This document shows, one piece after another, positions 33,350 to 43,539 of a stretch of DNA of 55,418 nucleotides; the first letter of the stretch is position 1, and each line of letters opens with the position of its first letter. This DNA is from Thioalkalivibrio sp. ALE14 (lineage in GTDB: Bacteria > Pseudomonadota > Gammaproteobacteria > Ectothiorhodospirales > Ectothiorhodospiraceae): positions 1 through 55,418 of the forward strand of contig NZ_AQXY01000017.1 of the NCBI RefSeq assembly GCF_000376845.1, in the 5' to 3' direction. Below the pieces are notes generated by a model. That model did no database searches. It was not told where the DNA came from and saw only the letters and a list, made by a program, of their open reading frames with translations. The translations under genes were made by a program, and so were the position numbers.

Positions 33350-35206
33350 ATGCCTGCCTATCGCTCTCGCACCACCACCCATGGCCGTAATATGGCCGGC
33401 GCCCGCGCCCTGTGGCGTGCCACCGGCATGAAGGACGGCGACTTCGGCAAGCCGATTATCGCCATTGCCAACTCCTTCACCCAGTTCGTGCCCGGGCATG
33501 TGCACCTGAAGGACCTGGGTCAGCTGGTGGCCGGCGAGGTGGAAAAGGCCGGTGGCGTGGCCAAGGAATTCAACACCATCGCGGTGGACGACGGCATCGC
33601 GATGGGCCACAGCGGGATGCTCTACTCCTTGCCCTCGCGCGAGATTATCGCGGATTCCGTGGAGTACATGGTCAACGCGCACTGCGCCGATGCCCTGGTC
33701 TGCATCTCCAACTGCGACAAGATCACCCCCGGCATGCTGATGGCCGCGATGCGCCTGAACATCCCGGTGGTGTTCGTCTCCGGCGGGCCGATGGAGGCCG
33801 GCAAGGTGCAGGCCCCGGGCAGCGACAAGGTTATCCACCTGGACCTGGTGGACGCGATGGTCAAGGCCGCGGACTCGAATGCCTCGGACGAGGAGGTGGA
33901 GTCCATCGAGCGCTCCGCCTGCCCGACCTGCGGCTCCTGCTCCGGCATGTTTACCGCCAACTCGATGAACTGCCTGACCGAGGCCCTGGGCCTGTCGCTG
34001 CCGGGCAACGGCTCGCTGCTGGCCACTCATGCCGGGCGCAAGTCGCTGTTCGAGCAGGCCGGCAAGCGCGTGGTCGAGCTGGCCAAGCGTTACTACGAGC
34101 AGGATGATGCCTCGGTGCTGCCGCGTTCCATCGCGACCTTCGAGGCCTTCGAGAACGCGATGAGTCTGGATATCGCGATGGGCGGCTCCACCAACACCGT
34201 GCTGCACCTGCTGGCCGCGGCGCGCGAGGGCGAGGTGGATTTCACCATGGCCGACATCGACCGCCTGTCGCGCAAGGTGCCGAACCTGTGCAAGGTCGCC
34301 CCGGCCACCCAGCTCTACCACATGGAGGACGTGCACCGCGCCGGGGGCGTGGTCGGCATCCTGGCCGAGCTGGATCGCGGTGGCCTGATCCATCGCGATA
34401 TCCCCACCGTGCATGCCGACACCATGGGCCAGGCGCTGGAGCAGTGGGACGTGATGCGCCACGCCGCCGCCTCCGAGACGCTGTACAAGGCCGCGCCGGG
34501 TGGCGTGCCCACCCAGGTTGCGTTCAGCCAGGACAAGAGCTGGGACAGCCTGGACATCGACCGCGAGAACGGCTGCATCCGCGACATCGAGCACGCCTAC
34601 TCGCAGGACGGTGGTCTGGCCGTGCTGTACGGCAACATGGCCCCGGACGGCTGCATCGTGAAGACCGCCGGCGTGGACGAGAGCATCCTGAAGTTCTCCG
34701 GTCCCGCGCGGGTATTCGAGAGCCAGGACGCGGCCGTCGAGGCCATCCTCGGTGACCAGGTGCAGGCCGGCGACGTGGTGATCATCCGCTACGAGGGCCC
34801 GAAGGGCGGCCCGGGGATGCAGGAGATGCTTTACCCGACCTCGTATCTGAAGTCGAAGGGTCTGGGCAAGGAATGCGCGCTGATTACCGACGGGCGCTTC
34901 TCCGGCGGCACCTCCGGGCTGTCCATCGGCCACGTCTCGCCGGAGGCGGCACAGGGCGGCGCGATCGGCCTGATCGAGGAGGGTGACACCATCGTGATCG
35001 ACATCCCCGGGCGCGAGATCCGCATCGACGTCGATGACGCCACGCTGGCGGCCCGGCGCGAGGCCATGGAGGCCCGCGGCCCGAAGGCCTGGAAGCCGGA
35101 GTCGCGGAACCGCCAGGTGTCCCAGGCCCTGCGCGCCTACGCCCTGATGACGACCTCGGCTGCGTTCGGCGCGGTGCGCGACATCTCCCGCTTCGACGAA
35201 GCGTAG
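33350..35206 (+). CDS. ilvD: dihydroxy-acid dehydratase
   Basis: A 618-residue enzyme that dehydrates 2,3-dihydroxy acids to 2-oxo acids in valine, leucine and isoleucine synthesis, using an iron-sulfur cluster and Mg. Visible: [22 protein letters not shown] near residue 121 with a cluster cysteine, and [17 protein letters not shown] near 190 with further cluster ligands; [11 protein letters not shown] near 510 ends the active site. Length is normal. It lies alone, divergent from the HMA gene. Confidence 0.96.
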   Translation: MPAYRSRTTTHGRNMAGARALWRATGMKDGDFGKPIIAIANSFTQFVPGHVHLKDLGQLVAGEVEKAGGVAKEFNTIAVDDGIAMGHSGMLYSLPSREIIADSVEYMVNAHCADALVCISNCDKITPGMLMAAMRLNIPVVFVSGGPMEAGKVQAPGSDKVIHLDLVDAMVKAADSNASDEEVESIERSACPTCGSCSGMFTANSMNCLTEALGLSLPGNGSLLATHAGRKSLFEQAGKRVVELAKRYYEQDDASVLPRSIATFEAFENAMSLDIAMGGSTNTVLHLLAAAREGEVDFTMADIDRLSRKVPNLCKVAPATQLYHMEDVHRAGGVVGILAELDRGGLIHRDIPTVHADTMGQALEQWDVMRHAAASETLYKAAPGGVPTQVAFSQDKSWDSLDIDRENGCIRDIEHAYSQDGGLAVLYGNMAPDGCIVKTAGVDESILKFSGPARVFESQDAAVEAILGDQVQAGDVVIIRYEGPKGGPGMQEMLYPTSYLKSKGLGKECALITDGRFSGGTSGLSIGHVSPEAAQGGAIGLIEEGDTIVIDIPGREIRIDVDDATLAARREAMEARGPKAWKPESRNRQVSQALRAYALMTTSAAFGAVRDISRFDEA

Positions 35207-35253
35207 CCGTTCGACGCGTGGGGCGATCCCGGCCACCGCTTAAAGGTGCTCCG

Positions 35254-35276
35254 GGGTTGCCCCCTCGGTGCAACCC
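35254..35276 (+). terminator. weak hairpin after ilvD
   Basis: GGGTTGC at 35254-35260 pairs with GCAACCC at 35270-35276, followed by TCCTTTTGG. It lies 48 bp after the ilvD stop and before the convergent chemoreceptor gene. Confidence 0.4.
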
Positions 35277-35319
35277 TCCTTTTGGTGAACCGCGTGCCAG
35301 GGGCGACCATGCCGATCTG

Positions 35320-37356
35320 CTAGCCCCGTTGTGAGACGGTGAACGAGCTGGTCTGGACCTGAAGCTCCGTGGCCAGGCGCGCCAGTTCGTCGCTGGCCGA
35401 GGTGGTCTGTTCGGAACCGCTGGCCGTCTGCTCTGCGATCTCGCGGATGCTGACGATGCTGCGGTTCATTTCCTCGGTGGTGGCGCTTTGCTGTTCGGCA
35501 GCCGAAGCGATCTGGGTGTTCATCTCGCTGATGTTGCTCACCGCTTGCGTGATCGCTTGCAGTGCCTTTGCGGCCTGGTCGGCCTGTTCGACGCCGGTCT
35601 GGGCCTGCTCGCGGCTGTGATCCATCACCTTGACCGCCTCGCGGGCACCGCTTTGCAGGCGTTCGATCATCTCCTCGATCTCCTGGGTGGAGTCCTGGGT
35701 GCGCGAGGCGAGGGTGCGAACCTCGTCCGCCACCACCGCGAAGCCGCGCCCGCTCTCTCCGGCTCGAGCGGCTTCAATCGCGGCATTGAGTGCCAGCAGG
35801 TTGGTCTGTTCCGCGATGCCCTTGATCACGTCGAGCACAGTGCCGATCGTCTCGCTGTCCGATGACACCCTCTTGATGACCCCGGCCGCGTTTTCGATCT
35901 CGCTGGCCAGTTGGCCGATGGACTTGGAGTTTGAAGTCACCACATCCAGTCCGCTGTTCGCCTCGCGGTCGGTATTGCGGGTGGTGTCAGCAGCACTGGC
36001 GGCATTGCCGGCGACATCCTGCACGGTAGCCGTCATCTCGTTCATCGCGGTGGCAACCTGATCGGTCTCCTGGCGTTGACGCTCGACGTTGGAGGCGCTT
36101 TCGCGCGAGACGGTGGCCAGTTCTTCGGAGGCTGAGGCGAGCTGTTCGGTGGCTCCGATGATTTGCTGGATCAGGGCTTCGAACTGTGTGGCCATGCTGT
36201 TGAAACGTTCCCCGACCTCGTGCATCTCGTCCTGGGTGGGGATGGCGACCCGGGTCGTGAGGTCGCCGCTCGCCATGCGCTCGGTTGCCTCATTGAACTG
36301 TTCGACGCTGTCCTTGATCGAGCGATACAGCCCGACGAACAGATAGGCGAGCAGCAGAAGAACGCCCACGACCACGGCGATTGCCAGGTTGCGAACGAGC
36401 GTGTCGCTGCGGATCCGGTCTGCGAAAAGCGTGTCCAGCTCGGGTGCGGTTGCGTCGTACAGCGTAAAAGTGGCATCGATTGAGCGGGTGGCGGCGTCGA
36501 ACACCTCGCGGGCGTTGATGTCGATCATGTCGGCGTCCAGCAGCTCTCTCTGCAGGATGTTGGCGAATTCGCCTACGGCGGTTTCGTTGCGCTCGACCAG
36601 TCCGCCCAGGCGTTCTCTGAGCACAGGATTGGTGGAGAACGCGGCTTCGAGGCCGGCCGCGAGGTCGCCTGCGATCGCTTCCATGTTGGCGGAGAGCACC
36701 GCCAGGCGAATGTGGTTATCCCCGGTGAATTCGCCCGCCGCTGCGGTACCGGAGCCCACCGCCCGGGCCTGTCCCATGGTTTCGGTCAGGTTCAGAAGAC
36801 CATTGGTCAGGGCGTCGCCGAGATAGTAGCTGTCGAGATGGGGGTCAAGGGTGATCTCGGATGCGTCGGCAACATGGCCGATCAGATCGAGCAGGTCGGC
36901 TATCAGAGCGGTATGGCGCTGCAGGCTCTCCGCCGGTGCCATCGTGTCCCCGTCCGTGCGGATGCCCTCCCAGGCCTCTCGAATTCGGTCCAGTTGGCGG
37001 CTTGTTCCCAGGGCCTCGCCGAGCTCACGGTCCACCGCTGCCAGGGCTCCCAGCGCCCGGTCAACGTCGTGCGCGATTTCGCGCAATCGGTCGCGTGCGC
37101 CTTCGTCACCGCCCAGCAGGGCGGCCATCATGCCGCGGTGCTGCTGGATATATTCCACTGGCTCGCGCGCGGCGTCGATATAGGTCAACCCCTGGCGTTC
37201 GTTGGCCACGAAGCGGATGCTTTCATTCAGATTGACCAGGGTGATACCGCTGAGCAGCAGCAGTGGCAACAGGACCACGATGAAAATTAGCCCGAATTTC
37301 ACCGGATACCGGAAGCGATTCATCAGCCAGGTGGCAGGATGGAAGAAGCCGTCCAT
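35320..37356 (-). CDS. methyl-accepting chemotaxis protein
   Basis: A 678-residue chemoreceptor: transmembrane helix 1 near 19-40, a periplasmic helical region to about 325 (nitrate/sulfonate-type four-helix style, with no clear ligand motif), helix 2 near 326-348, a HAMP domain to about 400, and the signalling domain with the tip [20 protein letters not shown], which contacts CheA and CheW. AGGGGACATCC precedes the ATG at 37356. No che gene is adjacent, so it feeds a pathway encoded elsewhere. Confidence 0.93.
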   Translation of the reverse strand: MDGFFHPATWLMNRFRYPVKFGLIFIVVLLPLLLLSGITLVNLNESIRFVANERQGLTYIDAAREPVEYIQQHRGMMAALLGGDEGARDRLREIAHDVDRALGALAAVDRELGEALGTSRQLDRIREAWEGIRTDGDTMAPAESLQRHTALIADLLDLIGHVADASEITLDPHLDSYYLGDALTNGLLNLTETMGQARAVGSGTAAAGEFTGDNHIRLAVLSANMEAIAGDLAAGLEAAFSTNPVLRERLGGLVERNETAVGEFANILQRELLDADMIDINAREVFDAATRSIDATFTLYDATAPELDTLFADRIRSDTLVRNLAIAVVVGVLLLLAYLFVGLYRSIKDSVEQFNEATERMASGDLTTRVAIPTQDEMHEVGERFNSMATQFEALIQQIIGATEQLASASEELATVSRESASNVERQRQETDQVATAMNEMTATVQDVAGNAASAADTTRNTDREANSGLDVVTSNSKSIGQLASEIENAAGVIKRVSSDSETIGTVLDVIKGIAEQTNLLALNAAIEAARAGESGRGFAVVADEVRTLASRTQDSTQEIEEMIERLQSGAREAVKVMDHSREQAQTGVEQADQAAKALQAITQAVSNISEMNTQIASAAEQQSATTEEMNRSIVSIREIAEQTASGSEQTTSASDELARLATELQVQTSSFTVSQRG

Positions 37357-37716
37357 GGATGTCCCCTTTTCGTGTTTTTTGCGTCTTTCTTGCGGGTGTC
37401 TCGAAGTTCAAGCGGCCAAGCAGCTCGGAATATAGCGGCCGGATGGCCCGGTTCTTGAGACCAAGCTCTTCAAAGCGGGCTCGTGGGGCCGGCGTCAGAG
37501 CGCTGCTGGACGTTCGACCCCGGATCCCGAGAGCGGTCACGGTGACATCGGTTGGTGTCCGGCCCGGTTGTTTGTCGTTCCCTGTGTCAGACTGGGCGCT
37601 CGACCGGTTGATGTTCTGTGGCTTCTCTCGCGGAATGCCGGTGTGGACGATACCGTTTCCCTGCGAGCGTATCGGGGGGCGGCCTTGAAAAGCATGTTGG
37701 CCACACGGAGGTGGCA
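37357..37716. other. intergenic region, divergent promoters of MCP and radC genes
   Basis: No convincing gene or RNA is seen in these 360 bp; short frames on both strands lack ribosome sites. The region must contain promoters for the divergent chemoreceptor and radC genes, but no consensus pair is clear. Confidence 0.4.
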
Positions 37717-38388
37717 ATGGCGATTACCGACTGGCCCGCGGCCGAGCGTCCGCGGGAAAAGCTGATCGAGCGTGGCGCGGCCGCGCTGTCGGATGCGGAG
37801 CTTCTGGCGATCTTTCTGCGCACCGGTGTCGCCGGCAAGAGTGCGGTGGATGTGGCGCGGGATCTGCTCAGCCGTTTTGGCGGGTTGCGGCCGCTGTTGC
37901 AGGCGGATCAGGCCGGATTTTGCGCCGCCCCGGGGCTGGGGGATGCCAAGTACGCCCAGCTGCAGGCGGTGCTGGAAATGGGGCGTCGGCACCTGGCCGC
38001 CGACCTGGCACGGGGCGACGCGCTGACCTCGCCGGGGGCGACCCGGCAGTTCCTCGCCGCGCGCCTGCGCGACTACCCCTTCGAGGTCTTCGGCGTGCTG
38101 TTCCTGGACAACCGCCACCGGGTCATCGCCTTCGAGGAGCTCTTTCGCGGCACCATCGACGGGGCGTCCGTGCACCCGCGCGAGGTCGTGCGCCGCGCGC
38201 TGCATCACAACGCGGCGGCGGTCATCCTGGCGCACAACCATCCCTCGGGGGTGGCCGAACCATCGCGCTCGGATGTCGCGATTACCCGCCGCCTGGCCGA
38301 TGCCCTGGGGCTGGTGGATATCCGTGTCCTCGACCATGTGATCGTCGCCGACGAGAGCGTCTCCCTGGCCGAGCGCGGCGAGCTCTAA
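37717..38388 (+). CDS. radC: RadC/JAB-domain DNA repair-associated protein
   Basis: A 223-residue RadC. The N-terminal helix-hairpin-helix region ([20 protein letters not shown]) is followed by the MPN/JAB domain with [20 protein letters not shown] and the zinc motif HNHPSG, then [20 protein letters not shown]. Named for a supposed repair role, the family's true activity is unclear. ATG 37717 follows CGGAGG at 37706-37711; longer starts are unlike the family. It is followed by a REP-like inverted repeat. Confidence 0.93.
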   Translation: MAITDWPAAERPREKLIERGAAALSDAELLAIFLRTGVAGKSAVDVARDLLSRFGGLRPLLQADQAGFCAAPGLGDAKYAQLQAVLEMGRRHLAADLARGDALTSPGATRQFLAARLRDYPFEVFGVLFLDNRHRVIAFEELFRGTIDGASVHPREVVRRALHHNAAAVILAHNHPSGVAEPSRSDVAITRRLADALGLVDIRVLDHVIVADESVSLAERGEL

Positions 38389-38460
38389 GGAAACACTGAT
38401 TGATTCGCACGTCCGCGTTGCAGCATGGTGAGCTGCCGGCCGCGGGTCCGACATCAAGTG

Positions 38461-38575
38461 GTCATTGCGAGGAGCCGCAGGCGACGAAGCCATCTTCCGG
38501 GGCAGGCAATCGGCCGAAAATCTGCCCGGGGCATCCGGATGGCGATTACTTCGTCGCTTTACTCCTCGCAATGAC
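38461..38575. repeat. REP-like inverted repeat (GTCATTGCGAGGAGC type)
   Basis: GTCATTGCGAGGAGCCGC at 38461-38478, continuing to GACGAAGCCAT at about 38494, is mirrored by ATTACTTCGTCGC ... CTCCTCGCAATGAC at 38545-38575, with a GC-rich centre that partly pairs. This sequence type is scattered through many bacterial genomes as a short non-coding mobile repeat. Confidence 0.8.
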
Positions 38576-38601
38576 GGTTGGTGGGTGGTCTGCAAATGAG
38601 T

Positions 38602-39180
38602 CTACCGGCGGATTTCCCAGTGCCCCGGTTCCGACGGGCAGGCGGTGCCGGTGTGGCGCTGGCCGTCGATGGTCATCTCGAAGTCGCGGCAGCCACTGTC
38701 GCGGTTGCGGCGTGGGGTCAGCTGAACCGGCTGGTTCTGGGCATTGCGCCAGTGCACGGTCTGTCCGGTCCCGGCCAGTTCCAGGGCATGCCCCATGCAG
38801 GCCTGGTCGTTGCGGTCCATCTGGCGACCGATCATGCCACCCAGCACCGCGCCACCGGCCGCGCCGATCAGGATGGCGACCGGATCGCCGTCACCAACCC
38901 GATGACCAATTACGGCCCCGGCGCCACCCCCGATGGCCGCGCCGATCGCGTCGCGGTTGCAGCGCCCGTCCATCACACCGTAGTCGTGCTCCCAGCGGTC
39001 GTGACTGTGGCCGTGGTAGCCGTGATACCCGGGGTCGTTCTGTGCGCGCCAGCCGTGGGCCGGTGCCCAGGGCGGGGGTGAGGCGAGGGTATCCGCCGCA
39101 AATCCGAACAGCAGCGCGGCCGCCAGCACCTTCAGGTGCACGGGCAGGCCGCGGCGGGATTGAGTGCGTTTCCGTGCCAT
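38602..39180 (-). CDS. glycine-zipper surface protein (RT0821/Lpp0805-like)
   Basis: A 192-residue exported protein with a signal peptide (about 1-34), a histidine- and tyrosine-rich stretch (YHGYHGHSHD), then a glycine-zipper: AIGAAIGGGAGAVIG ... ILIGAAGGAVLGGMIGRQMD, of the kind that spans or lines membranes. The C-terminal part (HWRNAQNQPVQLTPRR, two cysteines) is as in RT0821/Lpp0805 outer-surface proteins. AGGAGA precedes the ATG at 39180. Function unknown. Confidence 0.82.
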   Translation of the reverse strand: MARKRTQSRRGLPVHLKVLAAALLFGFAADTLASPPPWAPAHGWRAQNDPGYHGYHGHSHDRWEHDYGVMDGRCNRDAIGAAIGGGAGAVIGHRVGDGDPVAILIGAAGGAVLGGMIGRQMDRNDQACMGHALELAGTGQTVHWRNAQNQPVQLTPRRNRDSGCRDFEMTIDGQRHTGTACPSEPGHWEIRR

Positions 39181-39301
39181 GGTCCGTCTCCTTTTGATCG
39201 GATGCGGGCCCAGCTTCGCGCCGTTTTGCTGAACGGCTCTTTAACGTGGCGGGGTGTTTTCCGGAAGCGTAAACGGCTTCATGCCGGGAGTGTGCGCGGT
39301 T

Positions 39302-40483
39302 TCACACAGCGGTCGAGTCGAGCGCGCGGTCCAGTGCCCGGAGCAGGGCATCGACCTGGTCCTCGGTGTGGGCGGCGGACAGCGTGATGCGCAGGCGGGC
39401 CTCGCCCTCCGGTACGGTCGGCGGGCGGATCGCGGGGACCAGGAAGCCGGCCTTGAGCAGCCGTTCGGCGACGGCGCTGGCGCGCTCCGCGGTCCCCAGG
39501 GTCACCGGCTGGATGGGCGTGACCGGTGGCGGGTGCGGCAATCCCAGGCGGTCCAGACCTTCGCCCAGGCGCCCGAGCAGGTGCTGCAGGTGCTCGCGGC
39601 GGTCGTGGGCGGCCTCGGCGATGCGGACCGAGGCCAGCGTGGCGGCGGCCAGGGCGGCCGGCATCGCGGTGGTGTAGATGTAGGGGCGGGCGGTCTGGAT
39701 CAGCGTCTCGATCAGGCGTTCGGAGCCGGCCACGAAGGCCCCGGCGGTGCCGAAGCCCTTGCCCAGGGTGCCCATCAGGATCGGGACGTCGTCGCCGCCC
39801 AGACCAAAGTGCTGGCAGCTGCCGCCTCCGGTGTCGCCCAGCACCGACAGGCCGTGGGCGTCATCCACCATCAGCCATGCGTCGAACTCGCGGGCGAGGG
39901 CGGCGAGTTCCGGCAGCGGGGCGATGTCGCCATCCATGGAGAACACCCCGTCGGTGACGATCAGGCGGTGCCCGGTCGCGGGTGCCCTTTCCAGGCGTTC
40001 GCGCAGGTGTTCGGGGTCAGCGTGGCGATAGCGCTGGCTGTGTGCGCCGGACAGGCGCACGGCGTCGATCAGCGAGGCGTGGTTCCAGCGGTCCTCGAAT
40101 ACGGTGTCGTGTCGACCGACCAGGGTCTGCACCAGGGCGAGGTTGGCCATGTAGCCGGTGGAGAAGACCAGCGCGCGCTCGCGGCCGGTGAAGCGTGCCA
40201 GCGCCTGTTCCAGCTCCTCATGCGCGCGGGTATGGCCGTTGATCAGGTGGGCGGCGCCGGCGCCGACGCCGCAGTGGTCCAGCGCCTCGCGGGCGGTGGC
40301 CGCCACTGCCGGATCGGCGGCCATGCCCAGGTAGTCGTTGGAGCAGAATGCCACCACGCGCTGCCCGTCGATGACCTGTTCCGGGCGCTGCGGGCCGTCG
40401 AGCACGCGGGTGCGGCGCCAGCGCCCGGCCTCGCGCGCGGCGTTCAGGCGCTGTTCCAGGGCGCGCTCCAGCGAGTCGCTCAT
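39302..40483 (-). CDS. bioF: 8-amino-7-oxononanoate synthase
   Basis: A 393-residue PLP enzyme that condenses pimeloyl-ACP and alanine in biotin synthesis. FCSNDYLGMAADP near residue 45, HGLSVLGDTGG near 207 after VDDAH, and the PLP lysine in GTLGKGFGTAGAF near 237 are family hallmarks. Its ATG at 40483 overlaps the stop of the upstream methyltransferase by four bases. Order on the minus strand is membrane protein, bioB, methyltransferase, bioF. Confidence 0.95.
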   Translation of the reverse strand: MSDSLERALEQRLNAAREAGRWRRTRVLDGPQRPEQVIDGQRVVAFCSNDYLGMAADPAVAATAREALDHCGVGAGAAHLINGHTRAHEELEQALARFTGRERALVFSTGYMANLALVQTLVGRHDTVFEDRWNHASLIDAVRLSGAHSQRYRHADPEHLRERLERAPATGHRLIVTDGVFSMDGDIAPLPELAALAREFDAWLMVDDAHGLSVLGDTGGGSCQHFGLGGDDVPILMGTLGKGFGTAGAFVAGSERLIETLIQTARPYIYTTAMPAALAAATLASVRIAEAAHDRREHLQHLLGRLGEGLDRLGLPHPPPVTPIQPVTLGTAERASAVAERLLKAGFLVPAIRPPTVPEGEARLRITLSAAHTEDQVDALLRALDRALDSTAV

Positions 40484-41232
40484 GGGCGCAGGCCCGCGCG
40501 CAGGAAGATCGGCCAGTGCACGCGGGCCGGTGTGGCGCCGTTCGGCCACAGCGCCCGCAGGGCCGGCTCCAGCGCGACCAGCGGGTCCTGCCCGGCGGCT
40601 CGGGCGCGGCGGATGGCCGACCAGGTGCCGAGATAGCCGAGCAGGGTGTCGCGGTCCCACTGGCGCTCGATATGAAACGTCCGGGTGTCGATTTCGGGCC
40701 AGGGGAATGGCAGGTCGCGGTAGTGGCTGCGGATGTGGCTGCGCTCCTCGGGCCACCAGGGAGCGAGGGTGGTGTCGTGGAAGTCGGTCAGCAAACGGTC
40801 CAGCGCCGGGTCCTCGGCGCGCAGCACGCCGTAGCCCCAGATCGCCAGCAACCCACCCGGGCGCAGGATGCGGGCAACCTCGTCATGGAATTCGGTGTGG
40901 CGGAACCAGTGTGCGGCCTGGGCCACGCAGGCCAGGTCCACGGAGGCATCCGCCAGCGCACAGGCCTCGGCGGCGCAGGCAACGCGCTCGACCCGGGGCG
41001 TTGTCGGCAGCGCGGCCAACAGGGCGGGGGCGGCGTCGGTGGCGATGACCTGCGGGAAGTGCGGCGCCAGGCCGCGCGCGGCCTGGCCGTTGCCGCTGGC
41101 GCAGTCCCACGCACGTGTGTGCCGCGGCGTGCGTGCGGCCAGCCAGTCAAACAGCTCGGCGGGATAGTCCGGTCGGTGGCGGGCGTAGTCGGCCGCCACC
41201 GCCGAGAAGTGATCGGGAAACGCGCCCGCCAC
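40480..41232 (-). CDS. class I SAM-dependent methyltransferase in the biotin cluster
   Basis: A 250-residue Methyltransf_11-type enzyme. AWDCASGNGQAARGL near residue 41 is the SAM-binding loop, followed by VIATDAAPALLA, LACVAQAAHWF near 105 and RPGGLLAIWGYG. It resembles trans-aconitate-type methyltransferases more than classic BioC (LDLGCGTG). Yet it sits exactly between bioB and bioF, coupled to both (12 bp after bioB, 4-bp overlap with bioF). It may do the BioC job of methylating malonyl-ACP; context only. Confidence 0.8.
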   Translation of the reverse strand: MAGAFPDHFSAVAADYARHRPDYPAELFDWLAARTPRHTRAWDCASGNGQAARGLAPHFPQVIATDAAPALLAALPTTPRVERVACAAEACALADASVDLACVAQAAHWFRHTEFHDEVARILRPGGLLAIWGYGVLRAEDPALDRLLTDFHDTTLAPWWPEERSHIRSHYRDLPFPWPEIDTRTFHIERQWDRDTLLGYLGTWSAIRRARAAGQDPLVALEPALRALWPNGATPARVHWPIFLRAGLRP

Positions 41233-41244
41233 CGGCCGGTCGGC

Positions 41245-42240
41245 TCAGGCCGACGCGGAGGCCGGCTGACCCGATTGTGCAGGGGCTTCCGGACCGGTCT
41301 CCGGATGCAGGCCCAGGCGTTCGAACAGCGCGAGGTCGTGGTTCTCGCCCGGGTTCGGGGTGGTCAGCAGGGTGTCGCCGTAGAACAGCGAGTTGGCCCC
41401 GCCCAGGAAGCACAGGGCCTGCATCTCGTCGGACATCTCGGTGCGCCCGGCGGACAGGCGCACGTAGGAGGCCGGCATCAGGATGCGCGCCGTGGCGATG
41501 GTGCGCACAAACTCCAGCGGGTCCAGGTGTTCGATGCCGTGCAGCGGGGTGCCCTCGACCTGGATCAGCTGATTGATCGGCACCGATTCCGGGTGCTTCG
41601 GCAGGTTGGCCATCTGCTGCAGCAGCCGCGCGCGGTCGCGGCGCGATTCGCCCATGCCGAGGATGCCGCCGCAGCAGACGTTCATCCCGGCGTCGCGCAC
41701 GTGCTCCAGGGTCTCCAGCCGGTCCTGGTAGGTGCGGGTGGAGATGATATGGCCGTAGAACTCCGGCGAGGTGTCGAGGTTGTGGTTGTAGTAGTCCAGC
41801 CCCGCCTCGGACAGGCGCTTCGCCTGCTCGGCCTTCAGCATGCCGAGGGTCATGCAGGTCTCCAGGCCCTCGTCCTTGACCGCGCGGACCATCTCGATCA
41901 CGCGTTCCAGGTTCTTGTCGGTGGGGTTGCGCCAGGCCGCGCCCATGCAGAAGCGGGTCGCGCCCTGGGCGCGGGCGTTGCGTGCGGCCTCAAGGACCTC
42001 CTCCAGGGGAAGCAGACGCTCGCGCTCGATTTCCACCTCGTGGTGGGCGCTTTGCGGGCAGTAGGCGCAATCCTCGGGGCAGGCCCCGGTCTTGATCGAC
42101 AGCAGCGTGCTGACCTGGACCGCATTCGGGTCGAAGTGCTCGCGGTGGACCGTCTGCGCGCGGAAGATCAGGTCATTCAGCGGCAGGTCGAGCAGGGCCT
42201 CGACCTCGTCGGTGTTCCAGTCGTGGCGGGGCGTGCTCAT
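41245..42240 (-). CDS. bioB: biotin synthase
   Basis: A 331-residue radical SAM enzyme that inserts sulfur into dethiobiotin. [11 protein letters not shown] near residue 53 is the [4Fe-4S] CxxxCxxC motif, CMTLGML and [14 protein letters not shown] follow, and [15 protein letters not shown] at the end supplies ligands for the sulfur-donor cluster. The ATG at 42240 overlaps the stop of the upstream membrane-protein gene by four bases. It is first in the bioB-methyltransferase-bioF set. Confidence 0.96.
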   Translation of the reverse strand: MSTPRHDWNTDEVEALLDLPLNDLIFRAQTVHREHFDPNAVQVSTLLSIKTGACPEDCAYCPQSAHHEVEIERERLLPLEEVLEAARNARAQGATRFCMGAAWRNPTDKNLERVIEMVRAVKDEGLETCMTLGMLKAEQAKRLSEAGLDYYNHNLDTSPEFYGHIISTRTYQDRLETLEHVRDAGMNVCCGGILGMGESRRDRARLLQQMANLPKHPESVPINQLIQVEGTPLHGIEHLDPLEFVRTIATARILMPASYVRLSAGRTEMSDEMQALCFLGGANSLFYGDTLLTTPNPGENHDLALFERLGLHPETGPEAPAQSGQPASASA

Positions 42241-42695
42241 AGGTGGCGTTCCTCGTCGGCTTCGGCGGGGATCTCGACGTCCGCCCAGGGCTCGCGGTAG
42301 ATCGTGAACAGCGCGTAGACCGTCCACGGCAGCAGGATGGCCGCGGCGATGGCCCAGTAGGCGCGGTAGTAGTCGAGATCCGGCGGGAAAAAGGTGGCAA
42401 CCACGATCAGCGCACCCATCAGGGCGTAATAGCGGTAGGCGGCCCACTGGGTGTGGTGGCCGACGCGCGGATCGGGGTGGTGCTTGTTCAGGGCGTAGAC
42501 CAGCATCGAGCCGCCGAACCACAGCACCAGCGGCACGATCCCCATGATGGCGGCGATAATGAAACCGACCCCGACGCCCTCGCTGCTGACCACGAACAGC
42601 GGAATGCCGGCAATCGACACGCTGATCAGGTTGCCGATGTCGAACATCGAGGCGGCGCGCCGAGAGCTGCGCCCGGAGACGGTTCTGGTAGCCAT
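42237..42695 (-). CDS. hypothetical membrane protein upstream of bioB
   Basis: A 152-residue integral membrane protein with about four hydrophobic segments (20-38, 44-66, 88-104, 111-130), a short basic N-terminus, and an acidic cytoplasmic tail [12 protein letters not shown]. Overlaps bioB by four bases, so it is the first gene of the operon, divergent from comF across 36 bp. It is not a known biotin transporter (no BioY features). Family not recognised. Confidence 0.7.
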   Translation of the reverse strand: MATRTVSGRSSRRAASMFDIGNLISVSIAGIPLFVVSSEGVGVGFIIAAIMGIVPLVLWFGGSMLVYALNKHHPDPRVGHHTQWAAYRYYALMGALIVVATFFPPDLDYYRAYWAIAAAILLPWTVYALFTIYREPWADVEIPAEADEERHL

Positions 42696-42731
42696 GGTCT
42701 ACCCTGCATGCAAAACGCAGAGCATACCATC

Positions 42732-43490
42732 ATGCCCCTGATCCCTTCATCGCAACCGGGTCCCGCGCGGGTGTGGGCCGCGCGCGTGCAAGCCCGCGCT
42801 GCCACCTGCGCCGGGTGGCTGGGGGAGGCCCTGTACCCGTCGCATTGCGGCCTGTGCCTGGAGCCCGGCCCGGCGATCTGCGCCGGCTGCCAGACCGATC
42901 TCCCGCCGCTGGAGCGCCCGTGCCCCACCTGCGCGCTGCCCCTGCCAGTGGCCGGGGTCTGCCCGGCCTGTGTCCGCCGGCCACCCGTGCTGGATGCGCT
43001 GCATGCTGGCTGGGCCTATGCCTGGCCGCTGGACCAGTTGATCCTGGCCTACAAGCACGGCGCCAGCGTGCGGGCGGAGCGCATCCTCGCGGCGCTGGCG
43101 CAGGAGGTCGCCGAACGGCGGCTGCACCAGGGCCCGGACCGGCCCGATCTGGTGATCCCGGTGCCGCTGCACGGCCGACGCCTGCGCGAGCGCGGATTCA
43201 ATCAGTCGGATGAACTGGCGCGGCGGGTGGCGCGTGTGATGGGCACGTCGCTGGAGGTCCACGGACTGCGGCGTGTCCGCGCCACCGAGTCGCAGCAGGC
43301 GCTGGGGCGCAAGGCGCGGCGGCGCAACGTGAGCGGGGCCTTCGCCTGGGACGGCCCCGACCTGGACGGCTGGCATGTGCTGGTGGTGGATGATGTGGCC
43401 ACCACCGGGGCGACCCTGGAGGCCCTGGCCGGGGTGCTGCGGCGGGCGGGCGCCGCTCGGGTGGAGGGCCTGGTGCTGGCGCGCGCCTGA
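42732..43490 (+). CDS. comF: ComF family amidophosphoribosyltransferase-like protein
   Basis: A 252-residue ComF. The N-terminus has a zinc-ribbon pattern CGLCLEPGPAICAGC with CPTC and CPAC after it. The C-terminal phosphoribosyltransferase fold has PVPLHGRRLRERGFNQSDEL and the PRPP loop VLVVDDVATTGAT near residue 218. ComF proteins are linked to DNA uptake, with an activity that is still unclear. ATG 42732 is the start most like the family. Confidence 0.9.
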   Translation: MPLIPSSQPGPARVWAARVQARAATCAGWLGEALYPSHCGLCLEPGPAICAGCQTDLPPLERPCPTCALPLPVAGVCPACVRRPPVLDALHAGWAYAWPLDQLILAYKHGASVRAERILAALAQEVAERRLHQGPDRPDLVIPVPLHGRRLRERGFNQSDELARRVARVMGTSLEVHGLRRVRATESQQALGRKARRRNVSGAFAWDGPDLDGWHVLVVDDVATTGATLEALAGVLRRAGAARVEGLVLARA

Positions 43491-43539
43491 GGCAACACGG
43501 CAATGGCCCGCCGCGCCCGCTCGCTCGTGCTCGCCGGGG

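Noticed and set aside
33344..35236. 630-codon minus-strand frame opposite ilvD
   Set aside because: Histidine- and glycine-rich antisense translation without motifs; ilvD on the other strand is certain.
40516..42300. 594-codon plus-strand frame opposite bioB and the methyltransferase
   Set aside because: Antisense shadow across two firmly identified genes.
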